Source: JABDGV01 sp964577935 (GTDB lineage Bacteria > Chlamydiota > Chlamydiia > Chlamydiales > FEN-1388). Taken from it: a stretch of DNA of 64,000 nt. Where the stretch lies: NCBI GenBank assembly GCA_964577935.1, contig CAZOAJ010000002.1, positions 1 to 64,000 on the forward strand, read 5' to 3'. The stretch's first letter is position 1. Every line of letters starts with the position of its first letter. Positions 15,386 through 24,104 of the stretch are shown piece by piece. Below the pieces are notes generated by a model. The model was not told the DNA's origin and searched no databases. It saw nothing but the letters and a program-made list of their open reading frames with translations. Position numbers and translations under genes: made by a program.

Positions 15386-16282
15386 ATGCAAAACCGCATC
15401 CAGACTTTATTGATGAGTGGAGTTCTTTTATCTCTTTCAATGACTGTCTACTGCAATGGACAAATTCCTAATACCGAACAACCTTTCTATCGATTTGCCC
15501 TTGTAAGAGATATTTCTAGCTCATTTGAAGATAGCCTAAAACTGAGCCCCCCTCCGATTCCCATAGACCTCAATTTAGCTCATCAGCAGCATGAAAACTA
15601 CATCAATATAGTTAATAAGCTCGTCCAAGAGGTCATTCGACTAGATGCGGATCCAAATCATCCTGACTGCAACTTTATTGAAGATACATCGATTATTGTC
15701 GGCGATACTGCTATAATTAGCAGAATGGGAGCTCCAGAGCGGCAAGGCGAAGAAGTGGCCGTAGCAGAGGCTCTTGAAAATATCGGTATAAAAAATATCA
15801 TTCACCTTGAATTTCCTTGCTCAATGGATGGAGGGGATATTTTATATACAGGTCGGCATCTTTTTGTTGGTCTTTCACGACGAACCAATGAATTCGCTCT
15901 TAAACGACTTCAGGAAATATTCAAAGATAACGTCGAGGTTATTGGAGTTCCAGTCATTGATGGACTTCATCTAAAGTCACAAGTCAGCTTTTTTGATTCT
16001 GAAACGCTTGTAGTGGCAGACACTCTTGCAGGAAGAGAAGTGCAAAACATAATAAGCGAATCAACAAAAAACCACTACACGTTCATTACTGTTCCCGATC
16101 CAATCGCCTCTAATGTATTAAGAATAGGGTCAACGCTCATCATTCAAGATGGATTTCCCGCAAGTGAAGAAATCTTGCAAAAGGTTTGTGACCAAAAACA
16201 AATAGAGATGGTGAAAATCAATATGTCTGAGCTCATCAAAGCTGATGGAGCCTTAACCTGTGGAAGTCTTCTCTTCAATTAA
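15386..16282 (+). CDS. Exported dimethylargininase (DDAH)-like hydrolase
   Basis: 298 residues. A signal peptide covers about 1-25 (L-L-M-S-G-V-L-L-S-L-S-M-T-V). The mature protein has the guanidine-modifying-enzyme pattern of DDAH: F97-I-E-D-T with the acidic residue, R113-x-G-A-P-x-R119, M147-D-G-G-D, D192-G-L-H195-L-K-S with the general-base His, and A-L-T-C292-G-S-L-L-F with the nucleophile Cys. DDAH splits methylarginines into citrulline and methylamines; relatives use arginine or peptidyl-arginine. Export would let it act on host arginine derivatives or in the periplasm. GAGGA precedes the ATG. It stands alone, 88 bases after mqnB. Confidence 0.8.
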   Translation: MQNRIQTLLMSGVLLSLSMTVYCNGQIPNTEQPFYRFALVRDISSSFEDSLKLSPPPIPIDLNLAHQQHENYINIVNKLVQEVIRLDADPNHPDCNFIEDTSIIVGDTAIISRMGAPERQGEEVAVAEALENIGIKNIIHLEFPCSMDGGDILYTGRHLFVGLSRRTNEFALKRLQEIFKDNVEVIGVPVIDGLHLKSQVSFFDSETLVVADTLAGREVQNIISESTKNHYTFITVPDPIASNVLRIGSTLIIQDGFPASEEILQKVCDQKQIEMVKINMSELIKADGALTCGSLLFN

Positions 16283-16327
16283 CTCTATCAGGGTTAGTAA
16301 AGGCTAAAAACTCAGACGCCAAGAATT

Positions 16328-16348
16328 GGGAAGAAAAGCCTTCTTCCC
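16328..16348. terminator. Bidirectional hairpin between convergent genes
   Basis: GGGAAGAA / TTCTTCCC, an 8-base-pair stem with a 5-base loop, sits between the DDAH-like gene and the facing small membrane gene, whose stop codon touches the right edge of the stem. It can serve both directions. Confidence 0.5.
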
Positions 16349-16761
16349 TAACTTCTACAAAGGAGCTTGTGCAATCTCTCATCAAATTCATTTCTTGCAC
16401 GAACCACCCGTGGGACATCTAGAATGATAACTAAAAAAATACCCATAATTGGAACCGATTCCAAGAGACCACGAACGAAGTTATAAACTCCTAAAGATCC
16501 TTCTTCGAGATGCTCCCCTCTATTTTTTTCATCAAAGATAGCATTGGCCAGGTGGTATATCGTATGAACAATCCCTAAACATGAACGCATAAGACCTGTT
16601 GCAGTACTTAAAACTGGAATCATGCCCGATATATTTATCCAATTAAGCGATGGCCCTGGAATCTCATAGGTATGATTGCCAATATAAGAAGCCTCACCAG
16701 AAGTAATATCTGATCTTAAAAATGGAGCGGTCAATATATTACCTGTTATAGACAAAGACAT
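16348..16761 (-). CDS. Small hydrophobic chlamydial-type protein (paralogue candidate of 56649-57593)
   Basis: 137 residues. Two hydrophobic stretches, about 45-72 (I-P-V-L-S-T-A-T-G-L-M-R-S-C-L-G-I) and 92-115 (Y-N-F-V-R-G-L-L-E-S-V-P-I-M-G-I-F-L), are separated by a charged loop. The pattern 'R/A-G-L-L-E-S-I/V-P-I-x-G' and the preceding 'G-I-V-H-T-I-Y-H' recur in the 56649 protein as A-R-A-F-I-A-A-I-P-I-F-G and E-I-V-F-H-E-I. I infer a chlamydial family of membrane-inserting, perhaps secreted, proteins. Exact function unknown. Confidence 0.5.
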   Translation of the reverse strand: MSLSITGNILTAPFLRSDITSGEASYIGNHTYEIPGPSLNWINISGMIPVLSTATGLMRSCLGIVHTIYHLANAIFDEKNRGEHLEEGSLGVYNFVRGLLESVPIMGIFLVIILDVPRVVRARNEFDERLHKLLCRS

Positions 16762-16932
16762 ACTTCACTCTCTTGATTAATAAATTATTTTATGAAGATT
16801 CTATCACACAAATGACTTTATAAAAAAGTTATTATGTAAATTGAAATTATACTGAAATATTTTTTGTCTTATTCGTGCATAAAAGAAATCTATGCACGAA
16901 TAGAATGAATTTATTTGACAAGAGAATCAATC

Positions 16933-17280
16933 TTACGGCTTCTTCAAGAGCCGAGCTAAGAGCAGAGCTGAAATAGCAACAATTCCAGTAACACAACTTG
17001 CTGCAATTGTTTTCTCAACCCTTCCCGAGAAAACAGAGCCCCATCCGAGAAATGCTCTATATCCAAGGGCCAAAATCACCAAAACTAAAAAAACAAACAA
17101 GCTCCACCACGCAACGTGAGGTTTTGATTTCATCAGAGCGCGCACTGTAAGGGCAACAGCTATAAGAACTGTTCCCGAATAGAGCGAGCTTGTAGCGATT
17201 AAAGGATTGGAGAGAAAAGCTATTAAACAAAGAACAGCCACTCCTATCGAGTACCAAACAAGGCTTGTTTCAATTCGCAT
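16933..17280 (-). CDS. Four-helix integral membrane protein of unknown function
   Basis: 115 residues, almost entirely hydrophobic, with four predicted membrane segments (about 8-26, 31-50, 57-77 and 88-110) joined by short basic loops. Its start overlaps the end of the amine oxidase gene by 11 bases, so it is probably co-transcribed with it. No family recognised. Confidence 0.55.
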   Translation of the reverse strand: MRIETSLVWYSIGVAVLCLIAFLSNPLIATSSLYSGTVLIAVALTVRALMKSKPHVAWWSLFVFLVLVILALGYRAFLGWGSVFSGRVEKTIAASCVTGIVAISALLLARLLKKP

Positions 17281-18649
17281 TTTTTAACACCTTTTTAATA
17301 TTCTGAGCTTCACGCAGTCCTGTTGCATATGCCCCTTGAGCACTAGCGGGAAGATCACTGGAAGTTGCCTCCCCTGCGAAAAAAAGTATATCGCAAAGAG
17401 GTTCGGCCAAAATATCACGCTCATCCCCTTTACAGCTAGGCGACATTGAACTATTTGCTCCATAGGCAAATGGGTCATTTATCCATCGAGTAACACTATA
17501 TTCCTTAGGGTCTACAACCTTGTCACCATACATACCCTTTAGGGCAGCCATTCCTTCTTGAAGAATTTCTTGGTCGCTCTTTTCTGCAAAACTATCAGCA
17601 TATTCTGAAGAGTTATACCCAATCAGGATCGGCTCCCCTGTAGCCTTTGTGCAATCGAAAAACTCAACCCACTTCCCATTCGAGTCTCCTATACGACCAA
17701 TAACATCTACTCCCCGATCCCAAAAGACTTTTGGGAAATGCAGAGCGAGTTTCTCAGAGGTGCCAAATCCAAGCTTGGAAATGGCTTCTTGCTTATTCTT
17801 CGGAAGCTCTGGAACAAACTCAACGCTCCCCTTTTTCAAAACACCTAGGGGAAGCGTACAAAGGACAGCTTTTGCCGTTAAAGTTCCTTTCTTGCACGTC
17901 TCAATCTCTACCGGTTTTTTTGAATAGTCTATCTTTTTGATTACTGAGTTTAAGTGAATATTAAGACCTGCACTCAAGTAGTTCGTAATCTGATCCATTC
18001 CATTTACAAGACCTAACTCTCTTCCGGAGGAATAATTATCTTGATCAAAGTACATAAGCGAGAGTTTACCAGCTCCTTGATCATATTCGTGCTCAAACCA
18101 TGATGTCAGGATGAAGTTGAGCTGTTGAATCTGTGGTTCAGTGAGCTTTTGACTCTTGATAAAGTCGTCAGCAACCGTTCTTAGCGAGGTATCTTGCTTT
18201 CGCATATGTTGTTCATTAACAACATATTCATCAAAATCATCTCCTAAGGCAGCCAAGTCATCGATTTGACTTTCGGTATACTGCCCCTTCTTTCCAAAGA
18301 CAGCTAGATTGTCGAAATTTATAGGAAATAATCTATATCCTTGGTGAGAAGCTATTTTATAGATAGGATCATGCTTTTTCCCGTAAAGCCATTGAGCGCC
18401 TAGATCAAGAGGAACTCCCCATTTTCGATCTGTAAAAATGCGTCCCCCTATCCGATCTCTCGCTTCCAGAACCACCACTTTTAGCCCTGCCTCTTGAAGA
18501 TCCTTTGCCGCAGCAAGTCCTGAAATCCCACCACCGATAACTGCCACATCAAATTCTTCTGCATTGAGGGGCATTTTAAACAAGTGCGAGACTGGCTGGA
18601 GATTTGAGAGAAATAAAGAGATGGCAAATAAGATGAAGACCTTTTTCAT
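17270..18649 (-). CDS. Exported flavin-containing amine oxidase
   Basis: About 459 residues from the ATG at 18649, giving M-K-K-V-F-I-L-F-A-I-S-L-F-L as a signal peptide; an in-frame start at 18709 would bury the signal behind 20 polar residues. The FAD-binding motif is V-A-V-I-G-G-G-I-S-G-L-A-A-A, followed by V-V-V-L-E-A-R-D-R-I-G-G-R, a D-L-G-A-Q-W-L strand and the C-terminal F-F-A-G-E-A-T-S flavin clamp with Y-A-T-G. This is the monoamine/polyamine oxidase family; the usual products are an aldehyde, ammonia and hydrogen peroxide. The substrate cannot be told from sequence. Export suggests it acts on amines outside the cytoplasm. A small membrane protein gene overlaps its 3' end. Confidence 0.85.
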   Translation of the reverse strand: MKKVFILFAISLFLSNLQPVSHLFKMPLNAEEFDVAVIGGGISGLAAAKDLQEAGLKVVVLEARDRIGGRIFTDRKWGVPLDLGAQWLYGKKHDPIYKIASHQGYRLFPINFDNLAVFGKKGQYTESQIDDLAALGDDFDEYVVNEQHMRKQDTSLRTVADDFIKSQKLTEPQIQQLNFILTSWFEHEYDQGAGKLSLMYFDQDNYSSGRELGLVNGMDQITNYLSAGLNIHLNSVIKKIDYSKKPVEIETCKKGTLTAKAVLCTLPLGVLKKGSVEFVPELPKNKQEAISKLGFGTSEKLALHFPKVFWDRGVDVIGRIGDSNGKWVEFFDCTKATGEPILIGYNSSEYADSFAEKSDQEILQEGMAALKGMYGDKVVDPKEYSVTRWINDPFAYGANSSMSPSCKGDERDILAEPLCDILFFAGEATSSDLPASAQGAYATGLREAQNIKKVLKNAN

Positions 18650-18857
18650 ATCATTTCCCTTTGAAATACTTTTGCAATGAGTTTGATACGCGTTTGAGTC
18701 ATTAGTCACAATCTTTTATCAAAAAAACCTTATAGAAAAAGGCTCGATATAACCTAAGGATCTTGCTTAAGAAATGATGCTTCAGTCTCGAATTAAAATT
18801 ATTTTAAAATTAAGAATGGAAAAATAAATTTTATTTTAATAAAATACGAGCTAACTA

Positions 18858-20582
18858 ATGCAAAAGCAGTATAAAGTTATGAATCTAACCAGTGATTCCA
18901 TCTCTTCCGCTCTAGCAAATTCAAACCCGTACGATCGATGCTCCCTTTCCTTATTGCCATCTCTCGAAATAAAAACAGCTATATACACCCCTAAACCTTT
19001 CTTCGAAGATATTTTGGATATTTTCCAAAAATGCCTTACTCAATGGATTATTCCATATTCAAATCAACTTTTTGGCAATAAACACACCTTTCCTTCATTG
19101 CTACTCGAGAAGGTTTCCGATTTATGCTCAAACAAACATTCCAGAACATGCAAAGAAACATACGACATCCTTAATCAACTTTTTGGCAATAAACGGCTAC
19201 ACAGGCTTTGCATTCGTGCAGACATATCTTTGGATGCGATCAAGGAATCTCTCTTAACCATTAAGGAGCTAGATGCTCTTTTTGCCGAAGCAGCTCTTGT
19301 AACAAAAGTAGATTTTGAAGAACTGCTGGATGAAATAACCTCCGACACAGCAACACGTTTTAATATAAGATCACGCACAAAAGACCTCAAAAATCGATTT
19401 CAAAATAAGTCGATTGAAACCTGTTCCTTGGATGACTTAGACGTACTACATTCTCTTCTAGTCCCAGTTTCTTCTTCCGAGAAAATATTTCTTTTGGGAA
19501 CACCGCAAGTCGATCCTGCAAGTATTGAACTGTCATACAGAGAAAAACAACGAATGCTGGCCCTATCTTGTGAGCGACTCCGAAACCAAATCTTAAATAA
19601 AGATTTCTCGAAACTCGAAACCTGGGAATACTATTTTGCTAAAAGATTATCTCAACCAAAACTTCCAGACGGGCTTATGGTTCGCCACCCGAATGGATAT
19701 CTCTATCAATCAAAAAAAATTAAGGCGAATGGTTGTTATAAGCTCCTTTTCAAACCATTAGGATCTCAAGAGCTTACCCCTCATCTGCTTATTCGAGGAA
19801 CTCGTGGAGGAGAACCTACAGACAAACTCCATCATGTCTTTTTTACTTTGCGAGAAGACTTTACGGATGAGCTCGGTGCAAACGGAGTGATTGCAACGTA
19901 CAGTGAAACAAAAAAGACTTTGGATGATCTTGAAGGCAGGAAATGCACCATTATTGGATACTCTCTTGGTGGAGCACAGGCCCAAAGGGATGCCCTCCTT
20001 TTCAAAGAGCAAATCAATAGGCTCGTCACTGTTTGCGCACCGGGAATAGATGCAGCATCAAACCAACATTTTATTGAGAAGGTAGACTCATCACCTCTGA
20101 ATTTCGATATCTGTCATCATATTGATGCCGAAGATTTTGTGGATGAGGCAGGAGAGGTACACTTAGGAGCAGGAATCTCTTCACTAAAGAAGACTTCTTC
20201 ATCAATTAAAATCTTTGGCCACATCTCTCCGAAAACTCCAGAGCAGTATCTTGACTCGAAATCACTTTGGCCTATCCGAACAAGATTTTCAGACTTTTAC
20301 TCGTCGGGTATTCTTGGAATGATTTCTTATTTTTTAACGGGCGGACAAGCGCACTTGCGATCAACGCCTTTAGAAGAAAAAAGTCGACTTATCAGCTTAG
20401 ATTCTCACAATTCTCAGCACTCTGAAACTATTGATGCAATTTTGAACCATAAAGAACCATATCGAGATTCGAGATGGGAGACCTTAAGAAAAAGTCTATG
20501 CTTTCACTCATCTCCAGGATTTGCACGTTTTATATGTGACACAGAAAAAAATCAAAGAATCCTAGAGAGCGACCCAAAATAG
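18858..20582 (+). CDS. Large lipase-like alpha/beta hydrolase, candidate effector
   Basis: 574 residues with no signal peptide. The N-terminal 280 residues are helical and unlike known domains. From about 300 the chain resembles a class 3 lipase: L-L-I-R-G-T-R-G-G, then T-I-I-G-Y-S-L-G-G-A-Q-A with the nucleophile Ser near 371, L-V-T-V-C-A-P-G, and an Asp-rich I-D-A-E-D-F-V-D segment that could hold the acid. A candidate His is in I-F-G-H-I-S. Residues N-Q-L-F-G-N-K appear twice (near 70 and 108) because of an exact 22-base DNA repeat. The missing signal peptide plus lipase motif fits a type III effector acting on host lipids, which is an inference. Confidence 0.6.
   Translation: MQKQYKVMNLTSDSISSALANSNPYDRCSLSLLPSLEIKTAIYTPKPFFEDILDIFQKCLTQWIIPYSNQLFGNKHTFPSLLLEKVSDLCSNKHSRTCKETYDILNQLFGNKRLHRLCIRADISLDAIKESLLTIKELDALFAEAALVTKVDFEELLDEITSDTATRFNIRSRTKDLKNRFQNKSIETCSLDDLDVLHSLLVPVSSSEKIFLLGTPQVDPASIELSYREKQRMLALSCERLRNQILNKDFSKLETWEYYFAKRLSQPKLPDGLMVRHPNGYLYQSKKIKANGCYKLLFKPLGSQELTPHLLIRGTRGGEPTDKLHHVFFTLREDFTDELGANGVIATYSETKKTLDDLEGRKCTIIGYSLGGAQAQRDALLFKEQINRLVTVCAPGIDAASNQHFIEKVDSSPLNFDICHHIDAEDFVDEAGEVHLGAGISSLKKTSSSIKIFGHISPKTPEQYLDSKSLWPIRTRFSDFYSSGILGMISYFLTGGQAHLRSTPLEEKSRLISLDSHNSQHSETIDAILNHKEPYRDSRWETLRKSLCFHSSPGFARFICDTEKNQRILESDPK
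19063..19200. repeat. Exact 22-base direct repeat inside the lipase-like gene
   Basis: The 22 bases starting AATCAACTTTTTGGCAATAA occur near 19063 and again near 19173, about 110 bases apart. The two copies are in different surroundings but in the same reading frame, both encoding N-Q-L-F-G-N-K. The flanks are not similar, so this is not a large duplication. Confidence 0.75.
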
Positions 20583-20600
20583 ATCGCTCCTGAATATGCC

Positions 20601-21056
20601 TTACTTTTGTGCTTTTTCGGCCGGATAGCCTTTTTGCATCCAAACTACAATTCCTTCAGGGCATTCCATGACATTCATATACCCCATATTCATAAGTCTA
20701 TCGCCTAAAGTTTTACTTGCTGGACATTTCATATTAACGCAATAGACAACGATCTGTTTGTCTTTTGAAGGAAGAGCACTCATTATTTCCTGATCCGTGC
20801 TCGTGCATGGTAAGAAGATCGCTCCCTTAATCCGATTGCCATCATCAAACTCTTTCGTACGAGCATCGACTATGACCATGTCAACTCCTGAATCCATCAT
20901 TGATTTGAGAGCGTCGGCAGTCACATTCGTGGCATTTTTATTTGATGATTGCATGTCCGCAGCGGACACAGAATTCATCGAAGAATTGGCCATTTGATCA
21001 GCTGAAAGACCGGCCAGTGATATAAAAGAAAAAAGACCTAAGCAAAATAGTTTCAT
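20601..21056 (-). CDS. Exported rhodanese-domain protein
   Basis: 151 residues. Signal peptide about 1-19 (F-C-L-G-L-F-S-F-I-S-L-A-G-L-S-A). A single rhodanese domain follows: V61-I-V-D-A-R66 early motif, G-A-I-F-L-P, V-Y-C106-V-N-M-K as the active-site Cys loop, and E-G-I-V-V-W-M-Q-K-G-Y-P-A as the closing segment. Such periplasmic single-domain rhodaneses move sulfane sulfur or act in redox stress. It faces the lipase-like gene and has no operon partner. Confidence 0.85.
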   Translation of the reverse strand: MKLFCLGLFSFISLAGLSADQMANSSMNSVSAADMQSSNKNATNVTADALKSMMDSGVDMVIVDARTKEFDDGNRIKGAIFLPCTSTDQEIMSALPSKDKQIVVYCVNMKCPASKTLGDRLMNMGYMNVMECPEGIVVWMQKGYPAEKAQK

Positions 21057-21135
21057 AGTATTTCTTACACTCCTTATCGAATAAATTACTCATATAATAT
21101 AAATTATTTAACAACAACTATCGTAAAAAAATTAT

Positions 21136-21738
21136 TTATATCTGGAGAGTAGTTCTTCTAAAAGTCTCAAGCAGTTGAGCATGTTCATGCATAGGTTCAT
21201 CATTTTGAAACTGAGTGTCAAGGTAATGCTGCATTGAATGATAGATTTCATCGAAACTTTTTACCGACTGCTCCCCCTTCATGTATTTCTCAATATATCG
21301 ACATCCTTCAGAAATATTTTCGACAATAACATCACTGAGACATGCAACAAATGGGTGGATATAGGGGGAGACCGAAGTACCTAGAATTTCACCTTCTGCT
21401 TTAACATAGTGAGATCCAAGTGGAGCAAGGGAGATAATGTACTTTTTATGAAAACGAGCCCACATCATTTCTGCTCCAACTCCAAGTCCTCGCTTTTCCC
21501 TTGCATCAACAAAAAGAATATCTGCGGATGCTACTTGAATCATATCGCGCCCAAAAATGGAAAGAGAGTCGTGCATTGAATCTTTTCTAAAAGCAGGATT
21601 AAGGAGATGAACTTTCCATCCAGGCAACGACTTAAGTATTTCCTCTATTTCTTTTTGACTCCATTCAAGCTCAGATTTTTCATGACCTTTTTGAATTGAG
21701 CCCGCCAAATACATCGAAACAATTTTCGTTTTTTTCAT
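21136..21738 (-). CDS. Nucleoside 2-deoxyribosyltransferase-like protein
   Basis: 200 residues. M9-Y-L-A-G-S-I matches the N-terminal 'YLAGP/S' strand; F62-G-R-D-M and A-D-I-L-F-V-D-A give the conserved Asp residues; G86-V-G-A-E90-M-M-W-A holds the family's catalytic Glu. These enzymes exchange or hydrolyse the base of deoxynucleosides or their phosphates. The C-terminal 60 residues are an additional helical part. It is divergent from the RNA-repair genes, with a 66-base shared promoter region. Confidence 0.65.
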   Translation of the reverse strand: MKKTKIVSMYLAGSIQKGHEKSELEWSQKEIEEILKSLPGWKVHLLNPAFRKDSMHDSLSIFGRDMIQVASADILFVDAREKRGLGVGAEMMWARFHKKYIISLAPLGSHYVKAEGEILGTSVSPYIHPFVACLSDVIVENISEGCRYIEKYMKGEQSVKSFDEIYHSMQHYLDTQFQNDEPMHEHAQLLETFRRTTLQI

Positions 21739-21804
21739 AGATTATCCTCAGAAGAATGCGATACAAAAGCAAAATACTTACAAGATAGTGAAGATTACTT
21801 TTAT

Positions 21805-22638
21805 ATGGCAGCAGAGAGAGAAGAAAATGGTCGTTTCTTTTTTGGGTATGACATCAAGGCTCCATGGCCTGAAAATGAACCAAAAGGACGAATTATTCCT
21901 TTTGAATCGCGACATATGACAGCTCGATTCATAGGCACATGTCTCAGATCGCAGATCATAAACGCCATAACGTCATTCGATTTTGACCCGTTCTTTTTAA
22001 CAGGGATTCTTAATGCTATTATCCTGCTTCCAGCAAAAGATCCTCATTGCCTCTCACTCGTATTCAAGCCGATTATGGGGGCGCAATCCTCTATCGATCT
22101 TCAAATATCGCTCGAGAAGCTGTTGCTAGATACCCGCATAGATACTCGCCTATTACAGCAAAATCACATAGAGAGGCTACCTCATGTAACACTTTGCAGA
22201 ACTCCTTTTGATGCAGAAGAATGGAGAAAAGAATTTCACCCTCTCACGTGTTACTGTTCAGAACTCACTCTTTTTGAAACTGTAGGACCACTTAAATACC
22301 ACAAGATCAAATCATGGCCTCTATTATCACCTTTCGAGGTCCTTGATCACACTGCAGATCTTGCCTTTTGGATTCATGGAAGAAACTACACGGAACTCTT
22401 CTATAACGCCTTACTTGCCCTCTCTTTTTTTTATCTTCCATTTTCAAAGTTTATTCCAACTCAACATCCATCATTCACTCATCTCGGTATTGTCATCGAC
22501 TCGCTCAATGAAGTTATTTCGAAAATAGACATTGAGATAGGTTCTCCCTTCAAGGCTGTGAGCCGCCATGAACGGACTGAGCATAAATTGGTGTGTGATA
22601 TCCAAATGATGTCTTGGGAAATGATCGTAGACGTATAG
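21805..22638 (+). CDS. Fusion of 2H RNA phosphoesterase (2'-5' RNA ligase family) and archease
   Basis: 277 residues with two domains. Residues 1-172 form a 2H phosphoesterase: H37-M-T39 and H127-V-T129 are the paired HxT motifs, and L-F-E-T-V...Y-H-K-I-K-S-W-P-L is the usual end of the fold. Residues 177-277 match archease: F177-E-V-L-D181-H-T-A-D185, G-R-N-Y-T-E-L-F-Y-N-A, S-L-N-E, F-K-A-V-S and the final I-V-D-V. The archease part is about 100 residues against a usual 135-140, so a loop is shortened. RtcB starts nine bases after the stop. Archease promotes RtcB guanylylation and turnover; the 2H domain could process the cyclic phosphate or 2' phosphate ends that RtcB meets. I do not know of this fusion in other Chlamydiae. 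Confidence 0.75.
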   Translation: MAAEREENGRFFFGYDIKAPWPENEPKGRIIPFESRHMTARFIGTCLRSQIINAITSFDFDPFFLTGILNAIILLPAKDPHCLSLVFKPIMGAQSSIDLQISLEKLLLDTRIDTRLLQQNHIERLPHVTLCRTPFDAEEWRKEFHPLTCYCSELTLFETVGPLKYHKIKSWPLLSPFEVLDHTADLAFWIHGRNYTELFYNALLALSFFYLPFSKFIPTQHPSFTHLGIVIDSLNEVISKIDIEIGSPFKAVSRHERTEHKLVCDIQMMSWEMIVDV

Positions 22639-22646
22639 GTATCGAA

Positions 22647-24074
22647 ATGTATGGACTCAATAGAATAGCTCCTTCCACATACATTCTCCCCCGTGAAGGT
22701 GGAATGCATGTTCCAGGACTCATATTTGCTTCAGAATCAATTCTCAATGAAACTGATTTGGATAAACCTCTCGATCAGGTTCGCAATGTCGCTCATCTTC
22801 CAGGTATCATAGGCCATAGCATTGCCATGCCTGACATGCACTGGGGCTACGGTTTTCCCATCGGAGGAGTTGCCGCGACCTGTGCGGACACAGGAGTAAT
22901 TAGCCCTGGAGGAGTTGGCTATGATATCAATTGCGGTGTTCGTCTAGCACTTATTCCTCTCTCATTTGCTTCTATTAATCCAAGTCAAAGAAATGCTCTC
23001 CTCAAAAAAATATTCAGCTTGATCCCTTCAGGAGTGGGGACTTCACAGAAAATTCAGTTTACTCTTACTCAAAGTGATTATAAGGCCATTGAGCAAAAAG
23101 GCGTTCGTTATTGTTTAGAACGAGGCTATGGATTTGCTCAAGATGCCGAAAACTGCGAAAGTCATGGATTTATCGCAGGAGCCGACCTAAATGCAGTTTC
23201 AGACACAGCGATCCAAAGAGGGTGTAAACAGCTTGGCTCGATAGGCTCTGGGAATCATTTTATTGAGATCGGGTCCGTTGAATCTATTGCTCTTCCCGAA
23301 ATTGCAAAAGCATGGGGTATTGAGCGTGGAATGACCTATGCGCTTATACATTCAGGGTCTCGTGGATTCGGTCATCAAATATGTGAAGATACTCTGCGCG
23401 AATTTGCTCAACTCGGACATGGCACAGGTCTGCCCGATAAGCAGCTGATATCAGCACCACTCTCAAGTCCTGAGGGGAAAAAATATTTTGCCGCCATGTC
23501 GATGGCTGCAAATTTTGCTTTCTGCAATCGTCAAATGATGCTCCATGGAATTCGAAATGCCTTTTATGAGGTACTTAAAATTCCTCATGAGCAGGTTCGA
23601 CTCCTGTATGATGTCTGTCATAATATAGCAAAATATGAATCTCACTCTTTTGACGGCAAGCAAATACAGGTGTGCGTCCATCGAAAAGGAGCGACACGGG
23701 CTTTTGGTCCTGGTTCAATTGATCTTCCCGAACATTTTAGAAAGACAGGACAACCAGTGCTTGTTCCAGGAGACATGCAAAGAGGAAGCTATATATTGCA
23801 AGGCAACTCTGAACCGAGATCGTGGTGCAGTGCATGTCACGGAGCAGGACGAACAAAAAGCAGAACTCAGGTAGCCAAAAGTTGGCTTGGAAAAAACACT
23901 CTTCAATATATGCAAGATCAAGGGATTTCCGTGCTTGCTGAAAGCAATAAGACCATAGCTGAAGAAATGCCTGACGCCTATCGCAACGTCTCATCTGTTG
24001 TTGATGCCGTACAAGAAGCAGGGCTTGCGAATATCGTTGCCAAGCTCAAACCTTCAATGGTAATTAAAGGCTGA
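22647..24074 (+). CDS. rtcB: tRNA-splicing/RNA-repair ligase RtcB
   Basis: About 475 residues from ATG 22647 (an in-frame start at 22614 would overlap the previous gene). RtcB joins RNA 3'-phosphate or 2',3'-cyclic phosphate to 5'-OH, using GTP and manganese. All hallmark segments are present: G-H-S-I-A-M-P-D-M-H-W-G-Y-G-F-P-I-G-G, G-V-G-Y-D-I-N-C-G-V-R with the metal Cys, G-S-G-N-H-F, H-S-G-S-R-G, D-V-C-H-N-I, H-R-K-G-A-T-R-A-F-G-P-G with the guanylylated His region, and S-C... C-H-G-A-G-R near the end. It follows the 2H-archease fusion, so the two would work as a unit on broken tRNA or other RNA. Confidence 0.95.
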   Translation: MYGLNRIAPSTYILPREGGMHVPGLIFASESILNETDLDKPLDQVRNVAHLPGIIGHSIAMPDMHWGYGFPIGGVAATCADTGVISPGGVGYDINCGVRLALIPLSFASINPSQRNALLKKIFSLIPSGVGTSQKIQFTLTQSDYKAIEQKGVRYCLERGYGFAQDAENCESHGFIAGADLNAVSDTAIQRGCKQLGSIGSGNHFIEIGSVESIALPEIAKAWGIERGMTYALIHSGSRGFGHQICEDTLREFAQLGHGTGLPDKQLISAPLSSPEGKKYFAAMSMAANFAFCNRQMMLHGIRNAFYEVLKIPHEQVRLLYDVCHNIAKYESHSFDGKQIQVCVHRKGATRAFGPGSIDLPEHFRKTGQPVLVPGDMQRGSYILQGNSEPRSWCSACHGAGRTKSRTQVAKSWLGKNTLQYMQDQGISVLAESNKTIAEEMPDAYRNVSSVVDAVQEAGLANIVAKLKPSMVIKG

Positions 24075-24104
24075 ACAGAATCATTTAACAAGAACGTATC
24101 GAAA

